From contig OX439038.1 in assembly GCA_949317995.1 (NCBI GenBank), forward strand, positions 70,814,659-70,878,658: 64,000 bases of DNA, read 5' to 3'. Under the pieces are notes generated by a model. That model saw only the letters and a list, made by a program, of their open reading frames with translations, ran no database searches and was not told the origin of the DNA. Numbering within the stretch: position 1 is the first letter of the stretch; the number at the start of each line of letters is the position of its first letter. Both the position numbers and the translations under genes were made by a program. This DNA comes from Acholoe squamosa (Eukaryota > Annelida > Polychaeta > Phyllodocida > Polynoidae). Of the stretch, positions 25,101 through 40,100 are shown one piece after another.

Positions 25101-28100
25101 GGAGATTACGGTAGGTGTTTGGTCATTTAATGTGAGATACATGAATGTGTTTCTTATATTCTATCTATAATGATTGACAGTATATTTTTTTTCAATATGT
25201 AAATTACATGTACTGTACCGGTATAGCAAATTATATTAATATAGTTTTCCTCTTTAGTTAACGGGTAGCGTGTCTTTGTGTTGTTTTATTTCGCTTGTTT
25301 GGTTGTTGTTTTTTAGTTGGTTGTTTTTTGCCTTATCATTACTCATGTAACAAGGGTCAATTATGGTCGCCTTTCTGTATATTTTCTATATCACTGCATT
25401 TTAAATGAAGCGATTATGATAACTACTCCTATTATCAGTGACGAAACACTCCGTGAACTACTTTTCCATTAGCATTGTCACACATAGTTTTTCCACAAAA
25501 CATTTGATGTTGATGCTACCGCGCGTTTCTCATAAAGAAATTGCTGTTCAACTATATACATGTATACAAATGATTGAAAAAAGTAAATGTATGGTACTGT
25601 GTAACACCACTGGGATTTATATTTCGACACAAGTAGGTCTACAAACGTCCATTGGGAGATTTGACAAATACTCAACAGTATTAAGATAAACTTTACTTTA
25701 CTATACAATATTAAAATGGTAAAAAATATAGTAAATATATATAGATAAATTAAAGGTTTCACTTACAGAGGGTCCAAATGACTGATAGCCAAATACGACA
25801 ATGAAGAAGTTGATGAAGTCGCAAAGGAACATGAGCGCATAGACATCGGTGGCTGCGTTAAACTTGGGGTTTGTCATCTGGTTGTAGAACTTACGGAATG
25901 GCTGCCAGCATGCATCCCGCACTCTGCACATATGCAAAAGTCCAATAAATATTTTGAACAAGAAATCATTCTAAATCTGTCTCTTTTATAATGCATTGAA
26001 ATAGCTTGTTCTTCCACTTAATAGTTTTTATTGTTGTTTTTTCCCCTTCTATTTGCTATCTAAGTTTTACACATCGAAATGTGACTACGACAGGATTGTT
26101 TATTTCGTTAAAAAAAATAATAAGACAGATGTACTGGTACTGGTAGATTCTACATGACAATCCTCAACAAATAAGTTCTTGCCTACTGAGTAGATTTGTA
26201 TTTTTTTAACAAAAAATTGTTTATGAGATACCGGGGTTATTTATTTGACATAATTGCTTAATTCTCAGAAATATACTTAATATGATTGATATTAAAGTGG
26301 ACATACTCGTTAATACATGGAAGGTATTCTATATTAAACGCTACACAGGGAATCAGTTGTAAAATTACTTAACCTTATGCTAAATGTCAGTGTAACTAAA
26401 TAGAACACAGCAAACTACCAAGTAACACAATTATTGTACAGTATGCTATTAGCGCTATTTCTCCATCTATTGCATTATTGATTAAAATATAATTGATTAA
26501 TGAGTTAATAGAAATGAACAACATCGTTTTTGAAATATCATATGGCAGGCCTGTGATAATTCACAGCTGTGATTGTGTGCCACATTTGTGAGAGTTACTA
26601 CTTTGTTGTAGTGAATAACACCCTGGTGTGTATTTATTCGGGGTGACATGATTACTGGTACGCACAATGCGTTATCATGATTAGCTCTTAAGACTTATTC
26701 AAGGTATACTTCTAGAGCTTAAGAGTTATCAAGAGACCATCCCCACTTCCCAAGCTGGGTATATACAAAACCATGGGTTATTCAAAACCTAGTACTTACA
26801 GACAAAAATACATTATATAAATACAATGTAGATAATTTCTTAAAGATCTATAAACATATCAACATGAACATTGTAAGGACAACAGTCCATAAACTGGCTG
26901 CGTCCTACCTTTTTGCTAACTCTTTTATATGGTAGATATATTCCAGCCCATTGTCATAGTGGGCACCAAACTCGTACCACCAGGCTAATATGTCACTGTC
27001 GATAGAGTCACTCTCATCACGACCTTCTGAACTTGGCGTGTACTCTGAATCGTCCTCAGATTCAGACTCTGGGATTTGACTCAGAGTCCTGTACCGAAGA
27101 ATTGGGATGGTTAGGTTTGGTAATGAAGAAGGAAACCGGAGAGGACCTCTTCTAGGCAACTGATAGGGATCTAATATCATAGCGGGATACCACTCTTTCA
27201 TCCCAAACCAGGTACTCCAATACTGGTCTATAGTTCTGTGTTTGAATCATACTGAGGGTCAAGCGCTTCTAACTACCCATAGGCTGGAAGTTCCTTGATG
27301 AATTAGGCACTTAGCTATATGTCCAAAGTGTGGAGGGAGATCTGCCCCAGAGTCCAGAGTGCCTATTTAGATAGATTTGTATAAATCTTTTTAACGATTC
27401 CATGGGATTATTGATAAAATGTTATGGGACACTACCGTAAACTCCTGCTTAGAAGACGCGCTGCACATATAGGACGCACCCAAAACTCAGCACATTCATT
27501 TTCGCATATAAGACGCACATTTCAAGGCTGAAATTTGTAAGATTACCGTAGTACATTTCTATAGTGAAATTACCCCTCGTATAAGACGCACCCCAAACTT
27601 GAAAAAATCCTATAAGACCCCCCAGGCATTTGTTTGGCGTAGAGGACGCGTCTTATACGCGGGAGTTTACGGTAGTTGTTTTTTTAGCTACTTTGGTGTC
27701 CCAATAGCAGAGACACGTTGGAATGAGATATTCCTTTTTTGTTGTTTTAATTCATGCGTGCACTTTTGTACACTCACATACCGGCATATTGAACCTGTAT
27801 CATGCTGATCTGCTTGACAATATAATCTCTAAGGACATAGTAAGGTATAGGACACCAAACCACTTAGACCTTAGACACTTGATTAGACACAAATTACTCA
27901 TCACACCACAATTTACAAATCACAAAACCACCACCATTTTGTCATGCCTTTATGTTACAAACCTTTTCACTTTTACACTGAAATATTGAAGACATGGAAC
28001 GGTAACAGGAATGCCAATAAGATTTCAGAGGTCCCAAATACCCAAAGCAAGCAAGATACATTTGCATAAAACCAATGTGAATAAGATTGAACGCGTGCTA

Positions 28101-31100
28101 TGCACGACTGGCCCAGGTCTTCCACTACTTACCATAGGGGACTGTCAATATAGTGACAGTGTGTCCGAGTTGTCAATAGTTAAGGCTATGGAGAATGCAC
28201 CCATTATCGCTCGCATTTTTCATTGGTGAATAACTCCTCTCCTGGCCAGTTAAGCATTGCACAATATCAGCAGGTCTTGAATAAGGATCCATATTAACCA
28301 AAAAAGGCATGAGACACTGTAATTCTCCTCCATTTTGTTATAATCAAGCAGTTTCGATGGCACCGTAAGTCAATCCTCTCCCTGTCCCGCCATTTTGGAT
28401 TTTGCTGTTCTGTGCGCATGCGCGACTCCTTCCTTGTTGGAAGTTACATTTTCGACAGAAAAACAATCGATTCTATAGATTTAACTTGAAATTAATGGCT
28501 TTTTGAATATAATCTATGCATTTTTGGCAATATTAATCAATTTGAATTGATGACATCCCCTCAATTTCTTGTTAAACGAAAAATAAAATCTGACGACCGG
28601 TCACTCTGCACACATGCGTCAAGTCTCCTTGCCAGAAGTGCGGCGGTCAACATAACAAAAATATGGTGGTCCAATTTACAGTTACTTATATAAACGGTCT
28701 TAACCCGTCCTATACAGAAAATTCCACCTTACCTGCTGAAAAAAGCGTCTTAATTGCCCAATTCCCATAGGAGCCAATGTGTTATTTTGACCCCCTGTTG
28801 ACAGCCGAAATTGACCACCCAATGCAATCCTATGGAGCCTCGTTTTTATGAGAACATGTCAGGTTTTTTCTTCACCCTTTTTCATAGGTAAAGAAATTTC
28901 TTTTTCAAGAATTGTTACCCTGTACAGACAGACAAGGATCTAAGGAACATGCATCAACTTTCCATTAATTTCTAGACCCCTTTTTTTATAGAAGCAATTC
29001 CCACTTAAATTCGGCCATCTTGACTGACTGAAAACTGCTGAAAAGGCGCCACCAATGACCCAGGAGGACCTGGGCCAATAATGGAAATGTGTACTATGAA
29101 GCGGTGCTAATCATGAAATATGGCTCTTTTGAACTTTTCTATAAACGTTCCTTTAATTACAAAATTGCATTGGTAGGATGAAACTGGGAAGCAGCAAAGA
29201 CTATGATTCTATGTGAAGTATATAGAGAATTGCAGAGCGATGAGACAAAGCAGTTTAGAGAAGGGCTGTGAATATTTGAAGGTAAGCATATTGAAGAATT
29301 CCTTTAAAAGAGCCTTACCCTGGGCTTGGACGCTTCTTTTTCGTTTTCTTTTTCTTGGGTTGTTCTTCACCGCTATCCTCACAGCTCTTTATGGCTAACC
29401 CTGCGCCGTCATCCTCAAGGCTACCAGTGACTTCCAGCAATGAGTCTGACTCAAATACCTCATTCTCAGCGCCTTTGTCCTTGGCGGCAGCCATTTTTTG
29501 TTCAAGCGAGTGTTGATCGGTGAAGCTGACAGTGGCAGTTTCTGTGACCTTTATTGAGGAAAAAGTATGGTTATATTCTAATCTCTGGTCTGTTCAAAAT
29601 CCTTGGTTCTAAGTTGAAAGGTTTACTGAGCACATGATTCACTAATTGACCGAACTGAATAGCTGGGAGAAATTCAAAGGTAAACATAAAATACACTGAG
29701 CAAATTTAGGAATACCAGTACATTCAATATTTTGGCACCGCTGAATGTAACTGAATACTTTTGCAGGTCTTCCACCAAGCCTGGTGATTATCTTAGTCCG
29801 TTTTGAAATAAACTTTTTAAAATATCCTTTCATAGCGTGCCGTCTGATTGATTACTCTCCCCCAAAAGAACAGTACAGACCCAAATTTTACAAACATCTT
29901 TTTTATATGATTGGAGAAGCATCTCTCGCGATTTCGAATGGCCTGATGGCACAGTAGCGCATGAATAGAGTTTGGTGAAGGACCCACTTAAGCACTATTT
30001 CTGCTTCACAGCTTGGAACATGCCTCATTCAACACCCCACCTACTGCTAATTTCACATATGATATATAGCAGGCTGAAACTGAGAAGAATATATACAGAA
30101 GTCAGTCCAGTTGCGTCATTCTGTTTTGGGAGTGCATAAAATGAAATAGGAAGAGTCTTGGGGTTGGTTAGTTGAATGCTCTATTATCTCTTTCAAGACA
30201 AAAACAGGGCTGCTATTGCTAAAATCTCAGGCATTAAATACTTCATTCAAATTCTTCAAGGTACTTGCCACAGACTCTTGACAAAATTACTGGGAAAGTC
30301 TTTGGTATGTATAATATACTGCTAGTGTTCAGTTGTTGTTTTTTTTTAATTATTCTATTTTTCAAATCGTCAGTACTTGATGATCTACATTTTAGTTATT
30401 TCAGTTTAACAACTTAGTACAGGCAGTAATAAAGGCCAAAAACCACCACATGCTTTGGATAAATAATTATATAAATACAGGCTACGCAAAATCCATATCA
30501 CCATATAAAGTGCAAGGTAAAATCAGATTAAGAAGCTTGATATGACTGAAAGACTAAGTCACATAGAACTAACATGATTTTGATCGTTGTAATTGTAGGC
30601 ATTGGCGAGACGGTTATCTCCTATATCAGAGACCTTCAGTCCCCAACTAGTTTCGAGTGAGGCGGTAAGGTAGATAGACTGTCCCTGGTGCATTAACAAC
30701 AGAGGGAGAGGAGCAGAGAAAATGAATTTCTTTTTTTTTTTAATTTGCCTTAACATTTAGATCTTTCAATTTCTTCATCCTGGTGTAGAAGCTATTTGAT
30801 TGAATTTGAAATGTACATATATATAATTCTGAGTAACCTTAGCAATACTTTATAAGTTCTCTATCAATGTGGGCCATCTTTCATATACTATCTATGAGCC
30901 TTAACATGTTTTCCCCTCATACAAAATCTACTTACTGGAGAAGTGGCACCCGGTGATGGAAGTGGTGAGACCTGGCGGCTCATCTCGTGATCCTGTTCAG
31001 CCTTGGCCAGGTCAGCATCTGCGTCCTCTGCATCTTTCCACAAACCGTTACGCTGAAACACAAAGAGTTGGTTGTAAAATGTATAAGATGTTACTAGATG

Positions 31101-34100
31101 GGAAGGAAGCTAATTGAAGAAAGGTCCACAAACTGTTTTATTAGCTAACCCGAAAAAAAAAATCCTCATTACTGGAGGGGAAAGAACACATTGGAGAATG
31201 GTAGAAGGGGGAATATTTTTCTTTCTATTTTCATGCATCACTTACCAGGTCTACATTCATTTAAAGTGGTGCCAAAGAGCATTAGTCAGTACTCACCTTC
31301 AGAACTGTACGATGGATGAAGAGGCACACCAGAAGGAACAGGTCAAAGGCAGCATAGACATCTTTCTTCTCGATACCGATGATACGCGGTGGCCAGAAGG
31401 GTTCGCCATCATGTATGGTAACTGTCTCATTCCATGGGAAGAAGCCAAATTGGAACAGATACTTGACCACTACGACAGCCTGTATAGGATTGAAATGGAA
31501 GTTTATATAATGCTATAAATGACCTTCTTGTAATGAAAGCACTGTCACAATAGAAACTTCTCGGCTCTCAGGTTTAACTGAGGATACCAATTCTGCCTAA
31601 GAAGAGGGAATTAACAACTTGAACCATCTAAGGTTAAAAATTGTTCATTATCTTTATATCATTGTGTTGGCGTCCTCCTATACAGCATACCTCAGTGTAG
31701 GTGATGATGGTGACCCAGTAGGTCTTGGTGGGTCGCGGCACAGACAGCATGGCCCAGATAAACACAGAGATGGGGTACGGCATAGAAAGTAGACTTGCTG
31801 ATACCAGGTGGTTAAGAATCATGGCAAAGTAACACAGCATCTCTGATCGTGAGATGAGTGCCTCAAACAGAGCGATAAACAGCTGGAAGATACGCGGGGT
31901 CTTCTCACGGAATTCCTCCTCTGCATCATGTACTTCCTCCATCTCTTTTTGGTCCTCCAGTTTCCTGTTGGATTAGTCATAATTGACCAGGATATAGACC
32001 AGGATTACTGGGCATAAAAAAACTAAAAGATTCTAGTTTTAATGGTCTAGATATAAACATGCCTATTAACCTTGAGGAAAGAAGTAAAGGTCTTCTTGGC
32101 ACTTCTACCTATTTTTTTCTGACACTGGAAATTTTGTTTAGTATTGAGACTACTGACTACCGTAATCTCCCGCGTATAAGGCGCGTCTTATACGCGAATC
32201 AGGTCGTTCATGAGTCTTATACGCGAGAGCAAGGCTGCCTTGAGTAGGGGGTGTGCCTTATATGCAGGCTGCACCTTCTACGCGACAGATTACGGTAGTT
32301 TGAGGAGGGGCATTCACACACTTTCAGTACCATTCACACCCTTTCAGTACCTTACTGCTGTAAAGGTGACTTTGTGGCATGATATAGAGTTTGCGGTGAC
32401 TTACCTTGCGGTAAGGTCCAGGTCCAGGCCAGGATGCTTGCCGTGTACATCTACCTCCACAGTTTTTGGGTCAGTCACTCTGAATAGGAACACGGAAAGG
32501 AGAGCTTTGAATATATTTGAAATTCTAGTTGAAAATGCTGAGAGAGAAAGTAGCACAATGAACTTTAGACGGTCATATTTCACGAGTCTTGGCCTGCTTC
32601 AGCATTATAGCAGTTTAACTGCTGTTTTCCTATAAGCAGGAAAAGAAATATAGATATTGAGCTATGACAAATCAAAACAAAGACGACACTTACTGTTCAA
32701 TATTTTGAGTCTCCTCTTCCAATGCAAGTGGGGCCAATGCAGCTCTCCGCTCTTCCTGCATAACATAAAGAATGAATGTGGCTTTAAGAATGGTACCATA
32801 CATAGATTTACAGTATTTCAAATTCCAGTATGTCTCTAATTCAAGAGGTTTATTCAATGATAATCTTATCCGATTTTCATAAGGCATACCTTCATGCGTC
32901 GTTTTTCAGCTTCTTTGTCTTCATCCAGCACTTTGGCAACTTGGCGGTACTCATGGGAAATATCCTCCAGGATGCCAATAAGGTAGTCGAGGAATGATCC
33001 AATAACCGCCCAAGTCAACTTCAAACTGTTCAATATCCTTGTGCACAGATCCTCTATAAGCAGAACGCACAGAAGTCAAGTAATACTGGTGGCCTTAGTA
33101 AGCCTTGAGTTGATAACTGAGAGGGGTGATCTTTACTTTGAGAGAAGGGGGAAATGAGAGCAAACCTGCGACTTACAAGGTAATATCTGTAGATTATCTT
33201 ACTTTATAGAACATAACACTAGATTTGATAGCCTACAAGGAGTTTTGAAGTAATCTTAGCTTGGGGAAATGGGTCCTATTTCTTTTACCTTTTGGTGCTT
33301 CCCCTTCAGGTTCATCTTGGTCAGTGGGAGACTTCCCATCACCGCCGTCTGATTCACCGCTGGTGGAGGGTTTTGGTGATGGTGGAATGTCTTTACCACC
33401 AGGTGCCGTCATGGGAGAGGTGGGTGTTGTTGGGTCTGACTCCGATATTTGTCTCTCTACCAGTCTCTCTTGCTACAGATTCCAATTAAAATATTTGTAT
33501 TAAATTCCATCGCAAAGAACAAATATTTTACAAGATCCTTCAGATCACCGTCTAGCCCTAGTTCAATGATCGTCTCCAATATATTCAAATTTACTCGACC
33601 TTGTGAGGGTGGCATGGTGCTTCAATTCCCTTTTTGTTGGAATGGCACTTAAATGCAGCACTGGCAGTAGAGTTGCCAGTGCTGCATTTATGCATGCATC
33701 GATCAGGCGCTTTAACCATACATTGGCCACTTCGTTTATTTTGTCATAATTTATATCTATTTCTAACTGTACCAGAATTTATGTTATCCCCTCTACCTAT
33801 AGTATCAACCATCACCATGAAAGGGCCATTAAAGTAAGGAGAACCATGACTCGTATCTAACTGATTGGTGTATGGATCATTATCATTCATGCGACCACCT
33901 CCCATAAACAGTTTAACCCGACTGATGTTACTACTGCAGTACTACACATTCTTGAACACAAATTTAAACCATTTTTGTCCTTTTAAAGAAACCTTGGAGC
34001 CATTCCAGATAATGTGTAGGCTCTTGAAGGTAGAGAGGGTAGAAATATATGCTTCAGATAATGAGAATATACTCCTAGATTAGTGGCGGATTTAGAGGGG

Positions 34101-37100
34101 CGGGGGCGGGGGGTGCGCGCCCCCTCCTTTTTGCCAGTACTTAAGAGTTTACTTCCATATTTTGGACCCCAGAATTTGTTCTAAAACAGGGGGTGTGCCC
34201 CCTCCTTTTGGAGCGCGCCCCCACCTTTTTCAAATCCTGGATCCGCCACTGTAGATTTTCGTTTCTGTCAATGTACTGCACTTTATGTAAATACAATATT
34301 GATCTCGGAATTATTTATTTATAGGTTTTTTGTGCTCCTAAGCCAAATATAATTTGTTTCTTAAGCTTGAAACAGAACTCGATAAATATTATTAGCTTTA
34401 GGTAATAATTTAAAGCATTTTTAACACATTGACCTCTGATTTTGGGTTATAATAGTTTCTAACTCGTCACAACATCATGCAAAGTCAAGTCTGTTGAGAT
34501 TAGTTGTATCAAAAAGAGAGTTCACGGTCTTTTTAATATAATTGAGTGGCGGGAAACAGGGTTCCCACTAATTATGGGTCATGGTTTTAATTGACTTTTA
34601 ACTGACTTTTACCTGACATTTATCGGCTTTTACCTGACAAAATATTGGATAATTTACAGGGTTCACGAAAAAAAATTCATCCCCTCTCAAGCGAGGATGT
34701 TAATTAAAGAAATTTTGAAAATTTGTGTGAAATCTTGACAATTACCCCATTAAATTGTTAAAAATGACTTTTCCCAAAAATATCTTCTTAACTGACTTTT
34801 AACTGACCTATAAAGAAAAATGGGTTTAACTGACTTTTAACTGAGCAGTGGGAACCCTGGGGAAATCTACACCGGATAATGCTGTATTGTGAGCATGTGC
34901 TTATTTCACTTCCGCCCAGCCAGTTGTCATTCGCCATATTGGAAAATTATATCAAAGTGATCGGTCGCCAGCATGTATCTTCTTTGTATTTATAGGGATG
35001 AAAGTGAGTGATTCATAAATGAGTGTCCAAATTCAGACCCCTGAATGTAGGATCTTGGTATTTAATTTAAGTTAAGGAAATGTTTTTGAATTCATTGTAG
35101 AGAGTTTAAGAGTTTTCATCCCTGCGTAATACCACTGTAAAAAAAAGTTGTAATATATCAGACTTCAATAACAGTCAAAACCTATATGCTTTCCTTTATC
35201 TATATACTTGCTCATTTGTACATTTAATCATTTATCGAACTTATTTGTTTGCGTACCACACCATTCTTTCAGCATTTTACCAACTAAGTTGGGCCCAAAG
35301 TGTTAAAAAGACATGCCCGGTATGTTCTGTTAGGTTTGGTTGGATGGTTTTGTGTTAGGTGGAATAAGGTACATGTATATCATCTATTTTCTGTCACTTT
35401 CGTTCATTACTAACGTGTATGCATTTATTTTATCTGTATTGTTGTTTCATTCATTTGTTATTTAAGAGGAGGCGTGGGAACATTTAATATCAACCATAAA
35501 CTATTCACACTCAAATACAAGGTCACGCTTGGTCAAGTACATTATCAAGAGTAAATTGTACATCACAGATGTAATGGCCGTGAGATTGTAGTAGAGATGT
35601 GTAATTACAAGGTATATGGTACAATAGCTAAGTACCATATACCTCGTGTCATCTTGATTACATCTATAAATGATTTGAGTAGTACAGAAGGGTCAGGGGC
35701 TATTAGGGAGTAGTGTACTGGATTGTTATGCCAGGACTGCGTGCAGGTGACTGGTCTAGTCTACACTGCAGTCTTAGTCATGGTTGACTGATTTCAGTAG
35801 CTGATCTATAGTAGAGGCCTTTTGGCTGTTTTTTGATATGACCTGCTGCCCCCCCCCCCTCTTACACGACGTATAGATGGCCGAGGAGACAAGTCTCTCG
35901 GCCAATAATCTGATCAAGTCTGCCACCTGGATTTAGGTTATTGCAAATCATGGCAATAAACATGTTATGAGTAATAAAAAAAAATCATTATTAGCCCCGG
36001 CAGGCGATATTTTTAGATAAAAAAAAACTTGTTTTAGGAGGTATTGAACACTATTCATCAAGCAGAACACCCAGGAATACAAAACCGTTTTCAACATGAC
36101 CAAATAAAATGTATATCAAACCAGGAAGCAATTTGGGACATAAACCATCAACAGGGTTTCATCAGCTTTTCTACTGCTGCGCATACTTACCTCTACGGCC
36201 ATACGCACTATTCTCAACCAATTATATTTCTAAGGAACAATGTGAATAAGACAAAGCAAATGGTGAGATTACAGTTAACTCAGTTATGGTTAATAGTTTA
36301 CAGACCGCACTGTGGATTATACGCTATGTACATTTGTTGTCATGCTGCATGAATGCAGTCCTGGTGAGAGCTGTTCTTTTAGCGACTCACCAGTGCTACA
36401 TTAATGAATCAATGGATACACTCCTGAAGTGCCAGAATCATGCACTGCCGCAGCAATGATGCACTGCCGCAGCACTCGCAAATTACTTACTGCAGCGGTG
36501 CAGCGGCATCTCCAGCAGAATCGATCCATGAATAACATTTCATATTACTTTTGGTTTACTACATATGATTTGACTTATTGATACGCCGCATAATTGTAGC
36601 ATTATATAGAACATAACATAACCACATGTCATTGGAGATCTAGCTCACTCTGTATTAAGTATTCATGATATAACATTATTATGCATATTTTAGTGGCGCT
36701 GCAGCAATTTTGGGAGATATAGCATATATCATATAAAAAAGATTTAACGTGTGATATATATCACATATGGCCCAGGGTCTACTACTATAAAAACCCTGTA
36801 TCAACCCTGTAGGGTCACAGGAATCAGCATTTGCGAAATATTGACTAATTACTTACAAATAGAGACTATTATCTATACATGTACTGACACCAGTCTGGCA
36901 TAATCTTCTCTTACTAAACCCCTTGGACCGCTGGCCCCCTGGTGTGCTGGCCCCCCGGACACCTGGCCCCCGGACACCTGGCCCCTGGACACTTGGCCCC
37001 CGGACACTTGGCCCCTGGACACCTGGCCCCCTGGACACCTAGCCCCTAGACACCTGGCCCCCTGGAAACCTGGCACCCTGGACACCTAGCCCCCACAGAA

Positions 37101-40100
37101 AACTTTATCCTTAGCATGCTTAGTTTATCGCTCAGTCCCCAATGTGTTATGTGTATAGCTTGGATACTGTAAACATTGCCGGCTGAAAAAAAAAGTGTCT
37201 CACTTGGTGATTACCCATAGGACTCCATGTGCTAATTTCATCGCTAAAATCTATCTGACCCATAGACCCAATGGTTAAAGAACTTGTAGTCAGTATAGCT
37301 CCCAAAAACATGACTTAAGTACAGCAGTTTTTTTCGTAGAGAAAGACATCACTCACCATAAAGGACAAAATGTTGTCTGATAGATGAGATTTGAAACTTT
37401 CCTTCGGCTTTTGAAAAATGTGTAAACTAACAGTATATCACTGAATGATTACACCCTAAAGTTGGTGATTACAAATTTGTGGATCTGACTGAAAACCCGG
37501 CTCCATTAGCCCAGGGGATACCCTGGGCCAATAAATGTGTTACTTTACTTCGAATTAAAGTACAGCGGTATAAATCCTAAATTGTGTTCAACATACTTTA
37601 TAATCACTCAGAATTATCAAGTCTATTAGAAGCTCAGCAATCACACATTTACACCTAACGGGTATATACAATGGTTAAGTTATAGAGTAAGCATAACTAA
37701 GTTACATAGTATATTTAGATTTCACCAATACTGTTTCTCATGTCAATGTCAAGGAAACTTAAGATTCCCAATATAGACCTTTTTGCACCACTCTTATTAA
37801 CAGGGTAGGGAATGATAGCAGGAAGAAGGGCTAGATATTGGTAAATGAGTCAGTCTTTAAGTTTTTAATTCTGTCTACGTATCCACTACAGACGGGTGTT
37901 ATAGCAGTACTATGTTGTGCGACAAGCAGATCCCAGTAGGCGCTATTATTTAGATACACGAGGCAAAGTTACGTTTAAATGTGATTGTCAATGTTTTTAG
38001 GGTTGAGGTAAATGATAAGGGGTAGCCAGCCATGACACTGCTCTTAAATATTGGAAAAAATATATACAAAATGCCTGCATAGTTATTAAATCATGGGTGA
38101 TTGGAGGCGTGGGAGGAAGTCGTCATAATGAAATTAGGTCAAGCCAGCCAGTTTTTCCAAAGAACTAACTTATATTATGGGCTTCGATAGCAGGTGGGGT
38201 TGTAGAAATAAACTGAGACTAGTATGCGAGTTTCCTTTATAGCATGCAGGCATTCGTCTTAACCGTAAAACTTACCGAACCCACGTCACTCTAGGAATGG
38301 CACACACAGATAGCATCTATCATTAATCACATTCCCTATCAACATTTTCTTCAATCGGTATTAAATATCTATTTGATAGATAGCAAACGTCCCTTGAGAT
38401 TCAAATCCTTAGACTTATACCAAGATGTTTCTAGACAAACATCTAAGAAAACATATCTATTTCAACTATATTAAATATGGCATCAAAAACATTGCAATTA
38501 GTCATGCTCTATCTATCATAACATCATTCAGTGTACCCTGTATGCTACAATCTATATCAGGAAAACTAGGATAGCAAGGTGTAAAGATTTATTATGTATG
38601 AGACTTACCCCAGGTCGTTGACTCGCTTTTTCCAACCCCTTCTTCGTGCCACCCGTCATTGCCGCGTTGATTATCTACAATGTTGATATATATGATATCA
38701 ATGAAGGGGATACTTTAAGCATTGTGTCCTCCTGGATTATTAACAGGTGTGATTCCAAAACTGTGATTCAAATTGACCTCTCCTATTTGGGCGTCTTGTG
38801 AGCTGGTGTCAGATTAAGTATACACCACAAACCAGCTGAGTTGTGTCATATGGGATTTGATAATATATTACACAGCTGTGCTGACCATCATGTTCACTTT
38901 AAATTATGTTCCCCAAAATCTGAGTTTAGCGCGAGATGTGGCTCACCTCAAGTGGCCCAATCTTGGACTCGGACTGAGCCATAATGTCCTTGCTCAGGGC
39001 CAGTGTGTCGAGTACATCTACAGAGGACTCCATATCGTCATCAGAGTCTCCCTCAAACATGTAATAGTCTCCCGACCGGATCACTGCAAAATAGATATTG
39101 TGTTAAGTATAATAGATCACTGAGCACAAGTAGTTCCTCTCAACAAAACAATATCAAAGAGCCCCTGTGGATATCTATTCTTTTTTATTATTGGGTAAGT
39201 CTACTGATCCAAAAATGCAGGGTGAAAAATATTTGATAATGCATATTGATTTTCTGTCATTTGAATGAGATAATCGTTATAGAAGCTGTACTGACTCATT
39301 CCTAGGATTTGCGTAACATCTTTCTTTCTTCAGCTTTTATAATGTAAAATTGAAAGACTTTGGCAAGTCCGCCAATTCATTAAACTTTTTTCTTGCATTG
39401 TTATCAATCATTTTTATATTTCAAAATCACTTAAGCTAGTCTGCTCATCATACATGACTGGCGGATGTTTGTTTGTTTTTTTACCATCGTCTGCCATCAT
39501 GTAATAATCAGATACTTTAGCAAGTCTGTTGATTCATTCAAAATGCACAGAAAAAAGTTTTTGACTTTTTGTCTTCGTCACTTTTTTATAACACAAAAAA
39601 GTAGCATCACCACACTGATGAAAAAAGTACCGCTATCTCTTTGTTCGCAGGAACAAAGAAAAGCTTAGTCACATTTTTGGTGGTGAAAAAGATTTAACAG
39701 ATGCCTAAAGGCCACTGGCATCCTCTCTATGTAAAAGTATGAGTAGGGTAGCACACGGGGCACACTGCACAATTTTCAGGTCAGAAAGCTGTTTGCCTGT
39801 TAATCCCCATGCTTTTCTCTATAATCTGGTACTGGAAATTATTACTTGTTCCTAAAATGCCTCAAAGATAATAACTTCCAGAGTAATACTATATTCATAT
39901 CACACATACAACCCTGAAAATGTAGTATCCATCTTTGGACTCCTAAAACATAATGTATGTTTACCGTAATTCTGTACAACAATAAAGGTGAAACTCAAAG
40001 AGTTTTATGGATTTGGGAAAAGCCTTTGACACCCAGTCCTACGACCCTTTGAATGACTGAAAACATTAGTTCCGTAAATATTTTAAGAACACTACAGGTT

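Larger units (their letters stand above)
21199..25766 (-). other. Large Piezo intron (4.6 kb)
   Basis: It holds the MITEs at 21621-21900 and 24924-25113, the 24531-24778 inverted-repeat element and a hairpin-repeat copy at about 24281-24335. The remainder is AT-rich with nothing recognised. Confidence 0.7.
33473..38608 (-). other. Large Piezo intron (5.1 kb)
   Basis: It contains the perfect hairpin repeat at 33651-33689, the CAGTGGCGGAT element at 34081-34251, a hairpin-repeat copy near 36338-36410, the minisatellite at 36919-37095, and a partial relative of the 970-bp element near 37176-37545. Nothing coding was recognised. Confidence 0.7.

Noticed and set aside
27192..27229. Alternative starts for the Piezo insert exon at ATAG/ACCAG or GACCAG/TATTGG
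   Set aside because: With the upstream exon ending in GG these give a wrong frame or an early stop; only the ACACAG acceptor at 27236 keeps the frame open.
36853..37085. Gly/Pro-rich collagen-like open frames on the minus strand
   Set aside because: They arise from the GGACACCTGGCCCC minisatellite and have no start context, splice partners or family match.
36919..37095. CRISPR-like array
   Set aside because: The units are directly tandem with no spacers; it is a eukaryotic minisatellite.
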